This document shows, piece after piece, positions 1-9,023 of a stretch of DNA of 64,000 bases (its first letter is position 1; each line of letters opens with the position of its first letter). A model generated the notes under the pieces. That model was not told the DNA's origin. It made no database searches and saw nothing but the letters and a program-made list of their open reading frames with translations. The translations under genes and the position numbers were made by a program. The DNA is from Komagataeibacter sp. FNDCR2 (GTDB lineage Bacteria > Pseudomonadota > Alphaproteobacteria > Acetobacterales > Acetobacteraceae): positions 1,418,501-1,482,500 of the forward strand of contig NZ_JAIWOU010000001.1 of assembly GCF_021295395.1 (NCBI RefSeq), in the 5' to 3' direction.

Positions 1-1029
1 TTGGCCACATCTCAACCCATTGATACGAAACTGACCCAGGCTGCGGTTTTTCTTGTTGCGACCCTCCATACGGACATATCGGCCAGCACGCAGGTCCGGG
101 GGCTGCTGGGGGATCTCTCCTCTCTGGTACGTGGTGTCGGGTTCCGTATCCCCGATGGAAGGTTAAGTTGCATTACCGGCATCGGTTCGAATGCCTGGGA
201 TCAACTCTTTGGCACTCCACGCCCCAGCGAACTCCACCCGTTCGAGGAGATCCGGGGCGTGCACCATGCCCCCTCGACCCCAGGCGACCTGCTCTTCCAT
301 ATCCGCGCGACGCGGATGGACCTGTGTTTCGAACTGGCCACGGCCATCGTCTCCCGACTGGAAGGGGCGGCGGACATCGTGGATGAAGTCCACGGATTCA
401 AATATTTCGACGCGCGCGACCTGCTCGGCTTCGTGGACGGAACCGAGAACCCGTCGGGACAGGTCGCCCTTGAATCCACCATCATCGGGGATGAAGACCC
501 CGCCTTTGCCGGGGGCAGTTATGTCATCGTGCAGAAATACCTGCACGACCTGAAGAAGTGGGACGCCATCCCGACCGAAGTGCAGGAGCACATCATCGGC
601 CGCAGGAAGGTATCGGACATCGAGCTGGCGGACGCGGCCAAGCCCAGCTACGCCCATAACGTCCTCACCAACATCGAGGAAAACGGCCAGCAACTCCAGA
701 TCGTGCGCGACAACATGCCTTTTGGCGAAGTCGGCAAGGGTGAGTTCGGCACCTACTTCATCGGGTACGCGCGTTCCCCCGCGCGCACGGAACAGATGCT
801 GCGCAACATGTTCATCGGCAAGCCGCCCGGCAATTACGACAGGCTGCTTGATGTCAGCATCGCTGTTACGGGCGCGCTGTTCTTCATTCCCTCCGCCGAA
901 TTCCTGGATAACGCACCGAACCTGCAAACGGACGGACAGCCCGCCGCCCCTGAACCCTCCCCCCTGCAGCAGGTCCCGCAGCCGCATGATGGCTCGCTTG
1001 GGATCGGATCATTGAAAAAGGACGCCTGA
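1..1029 (+). CDS. Dye-decolorizing (DyP-type) heme peroxidase, encapsulin cargo
   Basis: Heme peroxidase of the DyP family, using hydrogen peroxide to oxidise dyes or other small reductants. The family's GxxDG motif is present as GFVDG at residues 143-147, with the distal catalytic Asp146; His219 (in SYAHN) is the likely proximal heme ligand, and IVRDNMPFG around residue 236 carries the conserved distal Arg. The C-terminus after residue about 310 is a Pro/Gln-rich linker ending in LGIGSLKKDA, which matches known encapsulin cargo-loading peptides. The encapsulin gene follows after one base. The frame opens at the first base of the window with TTG, so the true start could lie upstream. About 340 residues is usual for the family. 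Confidence 0.95.
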   Translation: MATSQPIDTKLTQAAVFLVATLHTDISASTQVRGLLGDLSSLVRGVGFRIPDGRLSCITGIGSNAWDQLFGTPRPSELHPFEEIRGVHHAPSTPGDLLFHIRATRMDLCFELATAIVSRLEGAADIVDEVHGFKYFDARDLLGFVDGTENPSGQVALESTIIGDEDPAFAGGSYVIVQKYLHDLKKWDAIPTEVQEHIIGRRKVSDIELADAAKPSYAHNVLTNIEENGQQLQIVRDNMPFGEVGKGEFGTYFIGYARSPARTEQMLRNMFIGKPPGNYDRLLDVSIAVTGALFFIPSAEFLDNAPNLQTDGQPAAPEPSPLQQVPQPHDGSLGIGSLKKDA

Positions 1030-1030
1030 C

Positions 1031-1825
1031 ATGAACAATCTCCACAGACATCTGGCCCCCATTTCCAGCGCCGCCTGGACGCAGATCGAGGAAGAAGCCG
1101 CGCGTACCATCCGCCGCCATCTTGCCGGGCGCCGGGTTGTCGATACATCGGAACCCAGGGGAACGGACCTTGCCGGTATCGGCACCGGGCGGGGCACGCA
1201 GATCGACGCGCCCGGCGAGGGTATTCATGCCCTGCGCCGTGAAGTCCTGCCGCTGGTGGAACTGCGGGTTCCCTTTACCCTATCACGCCAGGAAATCGAT
1301 TCCGTGGAACGTGGCGCGCTCGATGCGGACTGGCAGCCGGTCAAGGACGCGGCCCAGAGAATCGCCTTTTCCGAGGATCGCGCCATCTTTAACGGCTATA
1401 CGGCCGCTGGCATTTCCGGCATCCGCCAAGGCACGTCGAACCCCCACCTGAAACTGCCCGCACAGGCCAGGGATTATCCGCATGTCATAGCCGAGGCCCT
1501 GAGCGCGTTGCGTCTGGCCGGGGTGAATGGCCCTTATTCGGTCGTGCTGGGGGCGCAGGCCTATCTGGCCGTCAATAGTGGTGACGAGGATGGATACCCC
1601 GTGCGCAGGCACATCGAAAGCATCATCGACGGCAAGCTCATCTGGGCCCCGGCTATCGAGGGGGCCTTTGTCATATCAATGCGCGGCGGGGATCTCGCCC
1701 TTGATATCGGGCAGGATTTTTCCATTGGTTATCTGGGGCATTCAGCGGAAACGGTCGAACTCTATCTTCAGGAAAGCTTCGTGTTCCGTGTCCTGACCAG
1801 TGAGGCGACCATCGCCATAGATTAA
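1031..1825 (+). CDS. Encapsulin shell protein (family 1, linocin M18-like)
   Basis: Shell-forming protein with the HK97 capsid fold. It should self-assemble into a protein nanocompartment in the cytosol and package the preceding peroxidase through its C-terminal tail. The 264-residue length and the N-terminal pattern (LHRHLAPIS, AWTQIEEEA, RTIRRHLAGRR), the mid-protein RQEIDSVERG segment and the C-terminal FRVLTSEATIAI are those of family 1 encapsulins. The ATG lies one base after the peroxidase stop codon, so the two are almost certainly co-transcribed and made in step. Family knowledge gives the function; assembly here is inferred from the shell and cargo-tag pairing. Confidence 0.94.
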   Translation: MNNLHRHLAPISSAAWTQIEEEAARTIRRHLAGRRVVDTSEPRGTDLAGIGTGRGTQIDAPGEGIHALRREVLPLVELRVPFTLSRQEIDSVERGALDADWQPVKDAAQRIAFSEDRAIFNGYTAAGISGIRQGTSNPHLKLPAQARDYPHVIAEALSALRLAGVNGPYSVVLGAQAYLAVNSGDEDGYPVRRHIESIIDGKLIWAPAIEGAFVISMRGGDLALDIGQDFSIGYLGHSAETVELYLQESFVFRVLTSEATIAID

Positions 1826-1923
1826 GGCACGCAGCGCCCGCCCGATCAGGTGGGCGCAACTGAACGATACGAACCCACCGCACGTTTCCCGCACGCCTGC
1901 CTGCTTTGGGCGCAAGGGAAACA

Positions 1924-2661
1924 ATGCCATTGGACCGTACCGCATCCTTCAGGAACCGGCGGGAAGCAGGGCGTGCGCTGGCGACGGAGCTTGCCCCGCT
2001 GGCCGCGTCCCGCCCCGTGGTCCTGGCACTGCCGCGTGGCGGCGTGCCGATCGCATTCGAGGTGGCGAAAGCACTCCATGCCGACATGGATCTGCTGTTC
2101 GTACGCAAGATCGGCCTGCCCGGGCATGAGGAATATGGTTTCGGCGCCGTCGTGGACGGTATCGACCCACAGGTCGTTCTTGATGAATCCACAGTACAGA
2201 AATTTGGAATTGATGCGCAAACCATCCGGGGCATTGTAAAGCGGCAGCTTTCCGAAATCGAACGCCAGCGCCGCCTGTACGTGGAAAACCGGCAGCTCGC
2301 GCCGGTAACCGATCGGGTCGTGATTGTCGTTGATGACGGCATCGCCACGGGCGGCACGATGCAGGCGGCCCTTCGCGCCGTGCGCAAAAACCGGCCGGCC
2401 CGGCTTGTGCTGGCCGTGCCTGTCGCGCCATCCGACATCCTTGCGATGCTTGCCAGCGAATGCGATCAGATCGTATGCCTGCTGCAACCGCATCCCTTTT
2501 ATGCCGTTGGCGCCTATTATCGGAATTTTTCGCAGGTGGAAGATACCGATGTCATCCGCCTTGTCGCGCAAATACATGCAGCGAGAGAACCGGGACAGCA
2601 CCTTCCCGACCCAAAGCTTCCTGGCGCCGAAAACCATAATGAACAGGAGGAACAACCATGA
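1924..2661 (+). CDS. Phosphoribosyltransferase-family protein
   Basis: Type I phosphoribosyltransferase fold. The PRPP-binding signature is clear: hydrophobic beta strand VVIVV, then DDGIATGGTM at about residues 130-140. The N-terminal LALPRGGVPIAFEVA is typical of the stand-alone PRTases that sit beside Hsp20 or other stress genes; their substrate is not known, so no base specificity is assigned. I chose the ATG at 1924 because an AAGGGAA ribosome site lies just before it; an in-frame TTG at 1906 is possible. The stop overlaps the Hsp20 start by four bases (ATGA). About 245 residues. Confidence 0.8.
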   Translation: MPLDRTASFRNRREAGRALATELAPLAASRPVVLALPRGGVPIAFEVAKALHADMDLLFVRKIGLPGHEEYGFGAVVDGIDPQVVLDESTVQKFGIDAQTIRGIVKRQLSEIERQRRLYVENRQLAPVTDRVVIVVDDGIATGGTMQAALRAVRKNRPARLVLAVPVAPSDILAMLASECDQIVCLLQPHPFYAVGAYYRNFSQVEDTDVIRLVAQIHAAREPGQHLPDPKLPGAENHNEQEEQP

Positions 2662-3203
2662 CGGACGTCAACAGGATTCCGCCAAAAACGGAAACCGAAA
2701 CAGCCACCACTGCCGCCCCTTCTCCTTCCCGGCCGGTATTCGATACCCTGAGGCGGGAACTGGATCGTGTATTCGAGGATTTCCCCTCCACACTATGGCG
2801 ACGGCCCATATCCGGCTTTGAACGCCTGTGGTCGCCACGGGAGGCCGCGTTCAATATCGTTCCCGCCATCGACGTGGTGGAAAAGGACACCGCCTACACC
2901 CTTGTCGCGGAACTGCCGGGAATGGATGAAAAGAACATCGAGCTCAAGGTCTCGGGAAATGTTCTGAGCATTCGCGGTGAAAAATGTGAAGAAAGCACGG
3001 AGGAGCAGAAGAATTACCATTATTCGGAACGCCGCTTCGGTTCATTCATGCGCTCGTTCCCGATCCCCGAAGGGGTCGATACGGCCAAAATAGACGCTTC
3101 ATTCAGTAACGGGCTACTGACGGTCAGCCTGCCCAAAACCCCCGAAGCCCAAAAAGACGAAAAAATCATTCCCGTCAGGCCCGCACAGGCAAAAGAGGAA
3201 TGA
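2658..3203 (+). CDS. Small heat-shock protein, Hsp20/alpha-crystallin family
   Basis: ATP-independent chaperone that holds unfolding proteins. The alpha-crystallin domain spans about residues 70-170: IVPAIDVVEKD, LVAELPGMDEKNIEL, and the GLLTVSLPK strand near the end; the KIIPV tail is also family-like. The Ser/Pro/Thr-rich first 30 residues and an amphipathic RRELDRVFEDF stretch fit the N-terminal arm of class A Hsp20 proteins. AGGAGGAA lies 9-16 bases before the ATG. The start overlaps the phosphoribosyltransferase stop, so the pair should be translationally coupled. Confidence 0.93.
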   Translation: MTDVNRIPPKTETETATTAAPSPSRPVFDTLRRELDRVFEDFPSTLWRRPISGFERLWSPREAAFNIVPAIDVVEKDTAYTLVAELPGMDEKNIELKVSGNVLSIRGEKCEESTEEQKNYHYSERRFGSFMRSFPIPEGVDTAKIDASFSNGLLTVSLPKTPEAQKDEKIIPVRPAQAKEE

Positions 3204-3354
3204 TGCCGGGGGTGGGATCCCGCTCTGACCCCGGATAATTTTTACAATACCCGGCACACTGTATTTACCATGATGCGGCCCGACTGAACCATTACTGTTG
3301 GCGACGGTCTTCACTTGCGGCTTTTTCAAAAAAAGAAAACAAGGGTGTGTTCTC

Positions 3355-4068
3355 ATGCAAATCAAGAACATCATGACGGCGCCAGCCATCAGCATAGAAC
3401 CGACCGAAACCATCACGACGGCTCTGCGCCTTATGCTGTCGCATAAGATCAGTGGCCTGCCTGTAGTCACGCCGAACGGACAACTTGTGGGGGTTCTTAC
3501 GGAAGGGGATCTCATGCGGCGCAGCGAACTGCAGACCGAAAAGAAACCATCATGGATACAGAGCCTGCTCCGATCTTCCGGAAAGCACGCCAGTGAATAT
3601 GTCCACACCCACGGGCGCAGGGTCAGTGAAATCATGTCGAACGAACCTGTTACGATCTCCCCCGAAGCATCGTTGCACGAAGCCGTTGACATGATGACCC
3701 GCCACCATGTGAGACGCCTGCCCGTTGTCAGGAACGAACGACTGGTGGGCGTGGTGTCACGGGCGGACATGCTGCGCGCCCTGCTGCCTGTCATCAGCGA
3801 TGAACCCAGGACCGTAGCCGATGAAACCATCAAGGAGTCGATCCTGCGTGAATACCGGACCCAGGACAGATGGGCGGGCGGCAACTTTATCAGCGTGGAC
3901 GTAAAGAACGGGATTGTGGAACTGAATGGCGTGGTTACCGATGAACGCCTTCGCGTTGCGGCGCGCGTCGTGGCGGAAAACGTGCCGGGCGTTGTCTCGG
4001 TCATCGACAACATGACCTTTGTGGAGCCGTTCAGCAGCACGGAAATCCCCCCGCCCCTCTTTCCATGA
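3355..4068 (+). CDS. CBS-pair plus BON domain protein
   Basis: Starts with MQIKNIMTAPAI, the classic first beta strand of a CBS pair. CBS 1 covers about residues 1-60 and CBS 2 (VSEIMSNEPVTI to VSRADMLRAL) about 88-145. A BON domain follows from about 155 (ESILREY to VISVIDNMT), which in other proteins binds membranes or small ligands. CBS pairs sense adenosyl nucleotides. The ATG at 3355 has an AAGGG site upstream; an in-frame TTG at 3298 would add 19 unrelated residues. The partner is unknown; neighbours are stress genes. The next gene starts 12 bases after the stop. Confidence 0.88.
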   Translation: MQIKNIMTAPAISIEPTETITTALRLMLSHKISGLPVVTPNGQLVGVLTEGDLMRRSELQTEKKPSWIQSLLRSSGKHASEYVHTHGRRVSEIMSNEPVTISPEASLHEAVDMMTRHHVRRLPVVRNERLVGVVSRADMLRALLPVISDEPRTVADETIKESILREYRTQDRWAGGNFISVDVKNGIVELNGVVTDERLRVAARVVAENVPGVVSVIDNMTFVEPFSSTEIPPPLFP

Positions 4069-4080
4069 GGACCAAGGAAA

Positions 4081-4515
4081 ATGTTTGCACATCGTAACAT
4101 CCTGATCGTTATGGCCGATGGCGAACATGCCCGGTTTGTGCAACCGGGTGAAAATCATGCCCTGCATACCGTTGCATCCTTCGATGCCATATCCGCCCAT
4201 CAACGCACGTCAGATATGGGGCATGACGCGCCGGGGGCGTCCTACCATACAGGTTCCACCGCGCACCATGCCCTCAACCCACATCATGACCCCCATCATA
4301 TGGCGATGGAGTCATTCGAGAGGTTTGTGGCCGGGCAGGTCAATGAACGGGTGTCTGACAATGAACTCCTGATCATCGCCCTTGCGCGCAGCAGTGCTGA
4401 AATCGTCAATCATCTCAGGCCAGGGGTTCGCGCCAGGGTAATTGATATTATAAAAAAAGACCTTATGAAAGTTCCTGATGATAAATTAATGGAACATATA
4501 AAGCATATTATTTGA
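4081..4515 (+). CDS. Host-attachment / baeRF-family protein
   Basis: 144-residue protein of the family once called 'host cell attachment-required protein' and now grouped with bacterial eRF1-like (baeRF) domains. Visible hallmarks are the opening ILIVMADGEHARF strand, a His-rich variable middle (about residues 50-80, HHALNPHHDPHH) and the C-terminal LLIIALARSSAEIVNHL to VRARVIDIIKKDL region. Its biochemical role is not established; a ribosome-associated function has been proposed for the superfamily. It sits 12 bases after the CBS-BON gene, probably in the same operon. Base composition turns AT-rich in the last 60 bases and beyond. Confidence 0.75.
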   Translation: MFAHRNILIVMADGEHARFVQPGENHALHTVASFDAISAHQRTSDMGHDAPGASYHTGSTAHHALNPHHDPHHMAMESFERFVAGQVNERVSDNELLIIALARSSAEIVNHLRPGVRARVIDIIKKDLMKVPDDKLMEHIKHII

Positions 4516-4817
4516 TTATTACTTTATTTTGTAATTATTATAAATATAATTGTGAATACTGCACCTGCGCATTCATGCAGCACCTTTTGCAACCAGCATT
4601 CCCGTTCAAACCCTTTGTACCGGGCCGCGCATGCGGATCGGGCAGGCATTCAGGCGTCCGCCCTACCCGTGGCGATTCCTGCTGGTCTGTTACAGGCGCA
4701 TGGCAGACCGGATCAGGCTGGGGCTGATTCCTGGCCCCGTGGCTTCCCGCCCTCCGGGTCGAAATGGTCTTTAAAGATCGAAGCCCTGCCCATCCATTTG
4801 GTATGGCTATATATCTG
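4516..4817 (+). other. Intergenic, AT-rich then GC-rich, no gene seen
   Basis: About 300 bases between two convergent genes. The first 45 bases are strongly AT-rich. The short frames here have no coding character or family resemblance, and I see no clear terminator hairpin. Confidence 0.5.
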
Positions 4818-5162
4818 TCAATGGAATGTGATGTTGAAATTGCAGCTTCCGACCTGTTTGGCTACGCATTTTTCTTCGTAGCTGCTAATAATGTTATTGC
4901 CCCTGACAGTCAGTATGACGTGGCAGTTCGCGCCTTCTTCTTCAGATGGGTTTAAAAGTACAATCACGTTTCCTTTTCTGGCATAGGAAACATTGGTTAC
5001 TTCTTCCACACAGGATGATTTATCCATGGAAAGCGTGGCCGTCTGTTCGTTCAGAGCCAGTTGGCCATTCCCACCATCAAAATGTCCCCTGAAAACCTGC
5101 GGAGCAGCATGCGCAGTCCCGCCGGCAAGAAGAACACTGACAATGAAGAGCATATATTTCAT
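4818..5162 (-). CDS. Small exported protein of unknown function
   Basis: About 115 residues. The N-terminus MKYMLFIVSVLLAGGTAHA is a good Sec signal peptide with cleavage after AHA, so the mature protein of about 96 residues should be periplasmic or secreted. It contains paired cysteines (SCVEE, ANCHV, EKCVA, GSCNF) that could form two disulfides in an oxidising compartment. I chose MKYM as start because it places the positive charge at the start of the signal peptide; an ATG four codons upstream (5174) is also possible and neither has a strong ribosome site. No family recognised. It is convergent with the stress cluster. Confidence 0.6.
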   Translation of the reverse strand: MKYMLFIVSVLLAGGTAHAAPQVFRGHFDGGNGQLALNEQTATLSMDKSSCVEEVTNVSYARKGNVIVLLNPSEEEGANCHVILTVRGNNIISSYEEKCVAKQVGSCNFNITFH

Positions 5163-5703
5163 TTCAAATACCATTAAGACAAACAGGGTGCTTATTACGA
5201 TATATAGAAAAATCCGTAAACCACTAATGTAAATAACATATATGTGGTATATTCAAAGCATGTTTCCATAAGCCTCACATTACAGCGATCGGCTCTTATA
5301 CAGCCCATTTTCCTATATCATATCTTATGATTCACCCCTGAAAACACCCCCGCGAACCTTCGACAGCCGGTTGCGCCATCCGCATGGTGCCGCCATGCCC
5401 TGCCTGTCAGATGATCCGGCGTGAAGGGATGTAACCGAAAGCCGGAATGGACAGCCCGCATCATGTGACGGGGCAACGGGACCAAAAAAGAAGTCCTTCA
5501 GCGCCATCGTGCCGGAACTTCCCTTCCGGCACGGCGTATAGCGATCAACAGGGGTTTCCGGCTTTCCTTACCCTGCCGGAAACCGGCATGGAGCCCATGC
5601 TCCCGCACCCTCCGCCATGCCGCGGCCATAACATCAATACTGAAAACCAGTACCCAAGACATCTCCGTACAGAATAAAACGAACATGAACGGAAGGCCCT
5701 GTC
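5163..5703 (+). promoter_or_regulatory. Leader/promoter region of the nuo operon
   Basis: About 540 bases without a convincing gene. The left half (5170-5330) is AT-rich and should contain the promoters of the small exported gene (-) and possibly of nuo (+). The right half is GC-rich with a stem-loop at 5511-5530 (GCCGGAA/TTCCGGC arms, 6-base loop). A good ribosome site (GGAAGG) lies 9-14 bases before the nuoA ATG. No promoter boxes are assigned with confidence. Confidence 0.45.
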
Positions 5704-6129
5704 ATGGAAAATGCTTCCGATATCTGGTCCGTGGTCATCTATGCCATTGCCGTAGGGGGCCTTGTTGCGTGCATGCTCGGGCTTTCCGCCGTGACGGGAA
5801 CTCGACGGACCGGCGCCGCGCGGGGCCGTTCCCTGTCCATGCCTTTTGAATCCGGCATCATCCCGACCGGGTCGGCGCATCTGCGCCTGCCTGTCCAGTA
5901 TTATCTGCTGGCCATGTTCTTTGTCATATTTGATGTTGAAACCGCTTTTTTATTTGCATGGGGCACGGTCGTTACCGAAACTGGATGGATCGGGTATGGC
6001 GCGGCCCTGTTGTTTATTATCTTTCTCGCCATCTCGCTCGCCTATCTGTGGCGGGCGGGCGCACTGGACTGGGGGCCCGCCCCGCGCCTTCGCACGCCCG
6101 CGCCCCGTGAAAAGGGAGTGGCGTCATGA
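5704..6129 (+). CDS. nuoA: NADH-quinone oxidoreductase subunit A
   Basis: Membrane-arm subunit of respiratory complex I. 141 residues with three predicted membrane helices (about 8-30, 62-82, 88-110). The conserved loop between helices 1 and 2 ([13 protein letters not shown]) and the [14 protein letters not shown] signature in helix 2 with its buried acidic residues are intact. First gene of the 13-gene operon. Its stop overlaps the nuoB ATG by four bases, so translation is coupled. Confidence 0.95.
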   Translation: MENASDIWSVVIYAIAVGGLVACMLGLSAVTGTRRTGAARGRSLSMPFESGIIPTGSAHLRLPVQYYLLAMFFVIFDVETAFLFAWGTVVTETGWIGYGAALLFIIFLAISLAYLWRAGALDWGPAPRLRTPAPREKGVAS

Positions 6130-6761
6130 ACTGGTCCCTTTCTTCCCCCGCCGGCACGCCGGCAGGCCGGACACCCTCCAGCTTTACCGAGACCATACGG
6201 CGCAACCTTGTCATGGGGCGATTGCAGGATTTTGTCGCATGGGGGCAGAAGAACTCCATCTGGCCGCTGAATTTCGGGCTGTCGTGCTGCTATGTGGAAA
6301 TGGCGACGGCGTTCACCAGCCGGTTCGACATTGCCCGCTTCGGGTCCGAAGTGCTGCGCGCCACCCCGCGTGAGGCGGACCTTATTGTCATCTCAGGCAC
6401 CGTGTTCGTTAAAATGGCCCCGGTCATCCAGCATCTGTACGACCAGATGCTGGAACCGAGATGGGTGATCTCCATGGGCTCATGCGCCAATTCAGGGGGC
6501 ATGTACGATATTTACAGCGTGGTGCAGGGCGTGGACAGTTTCCTGCCGGTTGATGTGTATGTACCCGGCTGCCCGCCCCGGCCCGAAGCCCTGCTGGAGG
6601 GGCTCTTGCTACTCCAGGAATCCATCGGCACGCACCGCCGTCCCTTAAGCTGGATGGTGGGCGGGCAGGGCATGGAATCCGTCACGCCGCCCAGCCTGCG
6701 CGATGCGAAACGGGACATGCGCCGGAACATGCGCGATCTCCGCACGCCGGATGGGATCTGA
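6126..6761 (+). CDS. nuoB: NADH-quinone oxidoreductase subunit B
   Basis: Peripheral-arm subunit that holds iron-sulfur cluster N2, the last electron donor to quinone. The cluster ligands are visible as tandem cysteines in LSCCYVEM (about residue 57), a cysteine in [11 protein letters not shown] and one in [13 protein letters not shown]. 211 residues, normal for the family. The ATG overlaps the nuoA stop, and nuoCD starts 5 bases after this gene. Confidence 0.96.
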   Translation: MNWSLSSPAGTPAGRTPSSFTETIRRNLVMGRLQDFVAWGQKNSIWPLNFGLSCCYVEMATAFTSRFDIARFGSEVLRATPREADLIVISGTVFVKMAPVIQHLYDQMLEPRWVISMGSCANSGGMYDIYSVVQGVDSFLPVDVYVPGCPPRPEALLEGLLLLQESIGTHRRPLSWMVGGQGMESVTPPSLRDAKRDMRRNMRDLRTPDGI

Positions 6762-6766
6762 CGCCC

Positions 6767-8548
6767 ATGGTCGCGACCCTTTTCCCTTCATGCATGCGGG
6801 GCGACACGGGCGGCCTTGTGGAAAGGATTTCCACCCGGCTTTCCCCCCATGGCGTGCTGGCCACCCAGCCGGGGCGTGATGGCGTGTCCACCGTGTGGAT
6901 TACGGCGGACGACCTCCGCCCCACCCTTGCCGCGCTGAAGGAACATGCCAGCGCATCGCTCATGCTCCTTGACCTGAGCGCCATAGACGAACGCGAACGC
7001 ACCCACCGCGAGGGACAGCCGCAGGCCGCCTTCACCGTGGTCTATCACCTGATGTCCCTCACCACCCGTACTGATGAAGTGCGCATCAAGGTGCCACTGG
7101 GCGCAACCGCCCCCGGCCTTCCCACCATCAGCGACCTGTGGCCCAACGCCAACTGGTACGAACGCGAGGTATGGGATCTGTTCGGCATAAATTTCACGAA
7201 CCATCCCTTCCTGCGCCGCATCCTCACACCGCCTACATGGACCGGCCACCCCCTGCGCAAGGACCATCATGCCCGCGCCACGGAAATGCCGCCCTACAGC
7301 CTGACCGAAGAAGAAGAAACGCACGAGCAGAACGCCCTGCGCTTCGATCCCGCCCGGTGGGGAATGAAGCGGCACAGCGCGCATAGCGATTTCATGTTCC
7401 TCAACCTCGGCCCCAATCACCCCAGCGTGCACGGGGTCTTCCGCATCGTGCTGCAACTGGAGGGCGAACGCATTGTCGATGCGGTGCCCGATATCGGCTT
7501 TCACCATCGCGGCGCGGAAAAGATGGGCGAACGCCAGTCCTGGCATACCTACATCCCCTATACCGACCGGGTGGACTACCTCGGCGGTGTCATGAACAAT
7601 TTTCCCTACGTCATGGCGGTCGAGACGCTGGCGGGCATGACCGTGCCACCGCGTGCGCAGATGATCCGCGTCATGCTGGCGGAACTGTTCCGCATCGCCA
7701 GTCACCTCGTCTTCTACGGCACGATGGCGCAGGATGTGGGGCAGCTTTCCCCCGTTTTCTACATGTTCACCGACCGGGAGCGCGTGTTCGGGATCATCGA
7801 GGCGATATGCGGCTTCCGCATGCACCCGGCCTGGTTCCGCATCGGGGACGTGGCCATGGACCTGCCTGATGGGTGGGACGGACTGGTGCGCGCGTTCCTT
7901 GATGACCTGCCAAAACGGCTGGATGAATACGATGCGATGGTCATGCGCAACCCGATCTTTCGCGCCCGGACGCAGGGGGTGGGCGCCTACACCACCACCG
8001 AGGCCGTGGAATGGGGCGTAACCGGCCCGGGACTGCGCGCCACGGGGCTGGCATGGGATTACCGCCGCCATGCGCCCTATGCCTGTTACGACCAGCTTGA
8101 ATTCGACATTCCCACCGGCGCCAGTGGCGACTGTTACGACCGCGTGGCCGTACACGTCGCGGAAATACGCCAGAGCCTGCGCATCATCCGCCAGTGCGTG
8201 GACAACATGCCCCCAGGCCCCATCAAGGCGGATCATCCCCTTGTATCCCCCCCGCCCAGGCCCCGGACGATGCATGACATAGAAACCCTGATCCACCACT
8301 TCCTCAGCGTAAGCTGGGGGCCGGTCATTCCACCGGGGGAAGCACGCTGCTGCATTGAAGCCACGAAAGGCGTGAACGCCTACACCCTGATCAGCGATGG
8401 GGGGACGACTTCCTACCGCACCCGTATCCGCACGCCGTCCTTTGCCCATCTGCAGATGATCCCGCTGCTCGGCCGTGGCGTCATGATCGCGGATCTGATC
8501 GCGATTCTGGGCAGCATTGATTTCGTGATGGCCGATGTCGACCGCTGA
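6767..8548 (+). CDS. nuoCD: NADH-quinone oxidoreductase fused subunit C/D
   Basis: 593-residue fusion of the 30-kDa (NuoC, about residues 1-185) and 49-kDa (NuoD, about 205-593) subunits that form the quinone-binding region with NuoB. NuoC is recognised by [20 protein letters not shown], and NuoD by [27 protein letters not shown] and a C-terminal [12 protein letters not shown]. Separate nuoC and nuoD genes are usual in alphaproteobacteria; the fusion is the arrangement of E. coli and related operons. The end overlaps nuoE by 14 bases. Confidence 0.96.
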   Translation: MVATLFPSCMRGDTGGLVERISTRLSPHGVLATQPGRDGVSTVWITADDLRPTLAALKEHASASLMLLDLSAIDERERTHREGQPQAAFTVVYHLMSLTTRTDEVRIKVPLGATAPGLPTISDLWPNANWYEREVWDLFGINFTNHPFLRRILTPPTWTGHPLRKDHHARATEMPPYSLTEEEETHEQNALRFDPARWGMKRHSAHSDFMFLNLGPNHPSVHGVFRIVLQLEGERIVDAVPDIGFHHRGAEKMGERQSWHTYIPYTDRVDYLGGVMNNFPYVMAVETLAGMTVPPRAQMIRVMLAELFRIASHLVFYGTMAQDVGQLSPVFYMFTDRERVFGIIEAICGFRMHPAWFRIGDVAMDLPDGWDGLVRAFLDDLPKRLDEYDAMVMRNPIFRARTQGVGAYTTTEAVEWGVTGPGLRATGLAWDYRRHAPYACYDQLEFDIPTGASGDCYDRVAVHVAEIRQSLRIIRQCVDNMPPGPIKADHPLVSPPPRPRTMHDIETLIHHFLSVSWGPVIPPGEARCCIEATKGVNAYTLISDGGTTSYRTRIRTPSFAHLQMIPLLGRGVMIADLIAILGSIDFVMADVDR

Positions 8549-9023
8549 TCCCCTGCCCGCCGCCCTGCGGGCGGATATCGTCGCCCTTGCCGGGGCGGAG
8601 CTTCACCCGCGCGGGGCGGCGGTCTCCGCCCTGCGGCTGGTGCAGGAGCATTTCAGATGGATCAGTACGGCGCACCTGCATGAAGTGGCGGACCTGCTGG
8701 GCATGTCGGCGGATGATCTGGATGGCGTCGCCACCTATTTCAACCTGCTGTTCCGCAGGCCGGTCGGGCGGCACGTCATCATGCTGTGTGACAGTGTTTC
8801 GTGCTGGATGATGGGGCGCGATCCCCTGTGCGCCCATCTGTGCCGGACGCTGGGCATCCAGCCGGGGGAAACCACGGCGGATGACGCCATCACGCTGCTG
8901 CCCACGGTGTGCATAGGACATTGCGACCACGCCCCGGCCATGCTGGTGGATGACGCGCTGCATGGGGATGTGGACACCACGACCCTCGACCGCCTGATCG
9001 CGGCCCTGAAGGAGCAGCCGTAA
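8535..9023 (+). CDS. nuoE: NADH-quinone oxidoreductase subunit E
   Basis: 24-kDa-type subunit of the NADH-dehydrogenase module, binding the off-pathway 2Fe-2S cluster N1a. The four ligands appear as C-x4-C in LCDSVSCW and C-x3-C in VCIGHCDH. 162 residues, close to the E. coli length. The [15 protein letters not shown] segment is typical. It overlaps nuoCD by 14 bases and shares TAATG with nuoF. Confidence 0.95.
   Translation: MSTADPLPAALRADIVALAGAELHPRGAAVSALRLVQEHFRWISTAHLHEVADLLGMSADDLDGVATYFNLLFRRPVGRHVIMLCDSVSCWMMGRDPLCAHLCRTLGIQPGETTADDAITLLPTVCIGHCDHAPAMLVDDALHGDVDTTTLDRLIAALKEQP

Noticed and set aside
6788..8449. 553-codon open frame antisense to nuoCD
   Set aside because: Arises from GC-rich third positions of nuoCD; His/Gly/Arg-rich with no family resemblance.
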